Origin: Bacteriovoracaceae bacterium
GTDB lineage: Bacteria; Bdellovibrionota; Bacteriovoracia; Bacteriovoracales; Bacteriovoracaceae
Assembly (NCBI GenBank): GCA_017858255.1
Contig: JAFMBV010000032.1
Span: 1-34,162, forward strand
Direction: 5' to 3'
DNA length: 34,162 nucleotides
Shown here in pieces: positions 32,601 to 34,162 of the stretch. The stretch's first letter is position 1. Every line of letters begins with the position of its first letter. The notes beneath the pieces were generated by a model. It was not told the origin of the DNA, ran no database searches, and was given only the letters and a program-made list of their open reading frames with translations. The position numbers were made by a program, and so were the translations under genes.

Positions 32601-34162
32601 GTGTCTGATAATAAAGATAAACAAGAGGCTCAAAAGCAAGCCGCATTAGAATACCATACGTTAGGTCGCCCAGGAAAACTTGAAGTAATCTCAACAAAGC
32701 CAACGCTTAGTAGTTCTGACTTAGCAAAGGCCTATAGTCCAGGCGTAGCTTGGCCATGTATGGAAATACATAATGATCCAGATACTGTTTACAAGTATAC
32801 GGCCAAAGGAAATCTTGTTGGTGTTGTCTCCAACGGATCTGCTGTTCTCGGTCTTGGAAATATTGGTCCCTTGGCAAGCAAGCCTGTTATGGAAGGAAAA
32901 GGAATTCTCTTCAAGAAGTTTGCTGATATAGATGTCTTTGACATAGAAATCGATGAAACTACTGTAGAAGGAATGGTTAGAGTTATAAAATCGCTCGAGC
33001 CAACCTTTGGAGGAATTAACCTAGAGGATATAAAAGCACCTGAGTGTTTTGAAGTTGAAGAGCAACTTAAAGAAATCATGGATATTCCTGTCTTTCATGA
33101 TGATCAACATGGAACCGCCATTATCGCTAGTGCCGGTTTTCTTAATGCCCTAGAAGTGACGGGTAAAAAAATTGAAGAAGTTAAAGTAGTATTCTCAGGA
33201 GCTGGTGCAGCTGCCGTAGCTTGTGCCCGACTTTTTAAAAACCTTGGTGTCAAAGATGAAAATCTTACGATGTGTGACTCAAAAGGAGTTATCTACAAAG
33301 GCCGAACTGAGGGCATGAATAAATATAAGGAAGAGTTCGCCGTAGATACTTCAAACCGAACACTCGGCGATGCAATGGATGGTGCTGACGCTTTTATGGG
33401 TGTTTCAGCAAGGGGTGTCCTTACTAAGGATATGGTAAAGACCATGGCAGCAGGGCCGATCATTTTTGCGATGGCCAACCCTGAGCCAGAGATTTATCCA
33501 CACGAAGTCGCTGAAGTTAGAAGTGACGCCATCATGGCAACTGGACGAAGTGATTTCCCTAACCAAGTTAATAACGTTCTAGGGTTCCCCTTTATCTTTA
33601 GAGGAGCACTCGACGTAAGCGCCCGCAAAATAAATGAAGAAATGAAGATTGCAGCAGTTAGGGCAATCGCAGATCTCGCTAAAGAAGAAGTAACTGAAGA
33701 GGTTCGTCTTGCTTATGGCAATGAGGATTTTACCTTTGGACCCAACTACATTATTCCCAAACCTTTTGACTCACGAGTTTTAACGACAGTGACTCCCGCC
33801 GTAGCAAAGGCCGCGATGGATTCAGGTGTGGCCAGAAAAGAAATTAAAGATCTTCATGAGTATGCGGCCAATCTGCAAAATAGGCTTGGTACTACAGCTT
33901 CTTTTATGAAGTCACTAAGAGATCGCTTAAGTACTTTTGTAGGCAAAAAAGAATCTAGAATAAGAATGGCATTTGCAGAAGGCTCTAACACTCGTATTCT
34001 TCAAGCCAGTAAGACTCTTCTTTCAGAGGGAAGGATAGAGCCCGTTCTCTTAGGAAATGAAAAACAGATCAAGGCCAAAATGGAATCCTTAGGACTCACA
34101 GAGAGTCTTAAGGATTTAGAAATCATCCAACCTGACAAGTCTCCTCATTTTAGTGAATTTTA
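32601..34162 (+). CDS. maeB: NADP-type malic enzyme (MaeB-like), cut by the window edge
   Basis: The open frame starts at a GTG with AAGGA six bases upstream and runs 520 codons to the window end. The malic domain has [26 protein letters not shown], then [18 protein letters not shown] and [11 protein letters not shown], the metal- and malate-binding motifs. The NAD(P)-binding loop is [12 protein letters not shown], followed by [10 protein letters not shown] and [26 protein letters not shown]. After about residue 430 a second domain begins ([18 protein letters not shown]), the phosphotransacetylase-like C-terminal domain of MaeB, which usually makes a protein of about 750-770 residues. It decarboxylates malate to pyruvate. 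The last third lies outside the window. Confidence 0.93.
   Translation, partial: MSDNKDKQEAQKQAALEYHTLGRPGKLEVISTKPTLSSSDLAKAYSPGVAWPCMEIHNDPDTVYKYTAKGNLVGVVSNGSAVLGLGNIGPLASKPVMEGKGILFKKFADIDVFDIEIDETTVEGMVRVIKSLEPTFGGINLEDIKAPECFEVEEQLKEIMDIPVFHDDQHGTAIIASAGFLNALEVTGKKIEEVKVVFSGAGAAAVACARLFKNLGVKDENLTMCDSKGVIYKGRTEGMNKYKEEFAVDTSNRTLGDAMDGADAFMGVSARGVLTKDMVKTMAAGPIIFAMANPEPEIYPHEVAEVRSDAIMATGRSDFPNQVNNVLGFPFIFRGALDVSARKINEEMKIAAVRAIADLAKEEVTEEVRLAYGNEDFTFGPNYIIPKPFDSRVLTTVTPAVAKAAMDSGVARKEIKDLHEYAANLQNRLGTTASFMKSLRDRLSTFVGKKESRIRMAFAEGSNTRILQASKTLLSEGRIEPVLLGNEKQIKAKMESLGLTESLKDLEIIQPDKSPHFSEF

Overview
The window is AT-rich bacterial DNA with dense, short-spaced genes on both strands. The gene mix fits a marine member of the Bdellovibrionota (Halobacteriovorax/Bacteriovorax-like): a K+-dependent, probably Na+-pumping pyrophosphatase, MurJ, many secreted proteases (astacin, trypsin-like, two HExxH proteins) and many lineage-specific small proteins. 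This placement is inferred from gene content only.

Layout. Positions 1-14640 are mostly ordinary chromosome: a truncated Gly-rich secreted protein, a membrane-anchored unknown, murJ plus a small gene, hppA, an astacin-like protease, an operon of a DnaQ-type exonuclease fused to a decayed GIY-YIG domain with a DUF2489-like protein and dCMP deaminase, a scramblase-like protein, serA-purA, and the convergent mtaB. Next comes a tRNA operon, tRNA-Lys(TTT) and tRNA-Glu(TTC), with its own promoter and terminator.

From 14987 to about 24660 lies the most unusual part: a tandem array of cargo modules built on the 3' end of tRNA-Glu. The last 16 bases of that gene (CCCCTTGGGAGTACCA) recur at 16535, 18457, 22082 and 23626, each time followed by a Rho-independent terminator pointing the same way as the tRNA. 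Each of the four copies is the end of a 156-bp block that begins with a doubled short motif spaced 11 bp apart. Blocks 1 and 2 differ at one base, block 3 is about 83% identical without gaps, and block 4 has a different motif at the same spacing. A decayed terminator at about 24630 marks a probable sixth junction. No integrase is visible. The cargo is an unknown secreted protein; a PARP-like protein plus a GNAT; a Na/Pi-cotransporter-like protein, a small ORF and two coupled secreted zinc-protease-like proteins; a zinc-ribbon/Fis-type HTH protein plus a small secreted Cys-containing protein; and a GST-like protein. I read this as serial integration of small non-autonomous elements by a tyrosine recombinase, with core sites in the tRNA end and arm-type sites about 140 bp away.

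From 24700 to the end the window returns to chromosome-like content: a membrane protein with an apparent ATA start, a radical SAM/SPASM protein, small zinc-binding proteins, a lipoprotein with a CBM-like fold, a YheT-type hydrolase, a trypsin-like lipoprotein with a PPC domain, a VOC protein, a TPP riboswitch controlling a sodium:solute symporter (probable thiamine or precursor uptake), and the start of a MaeB-type malic enzyme that runs off the window.
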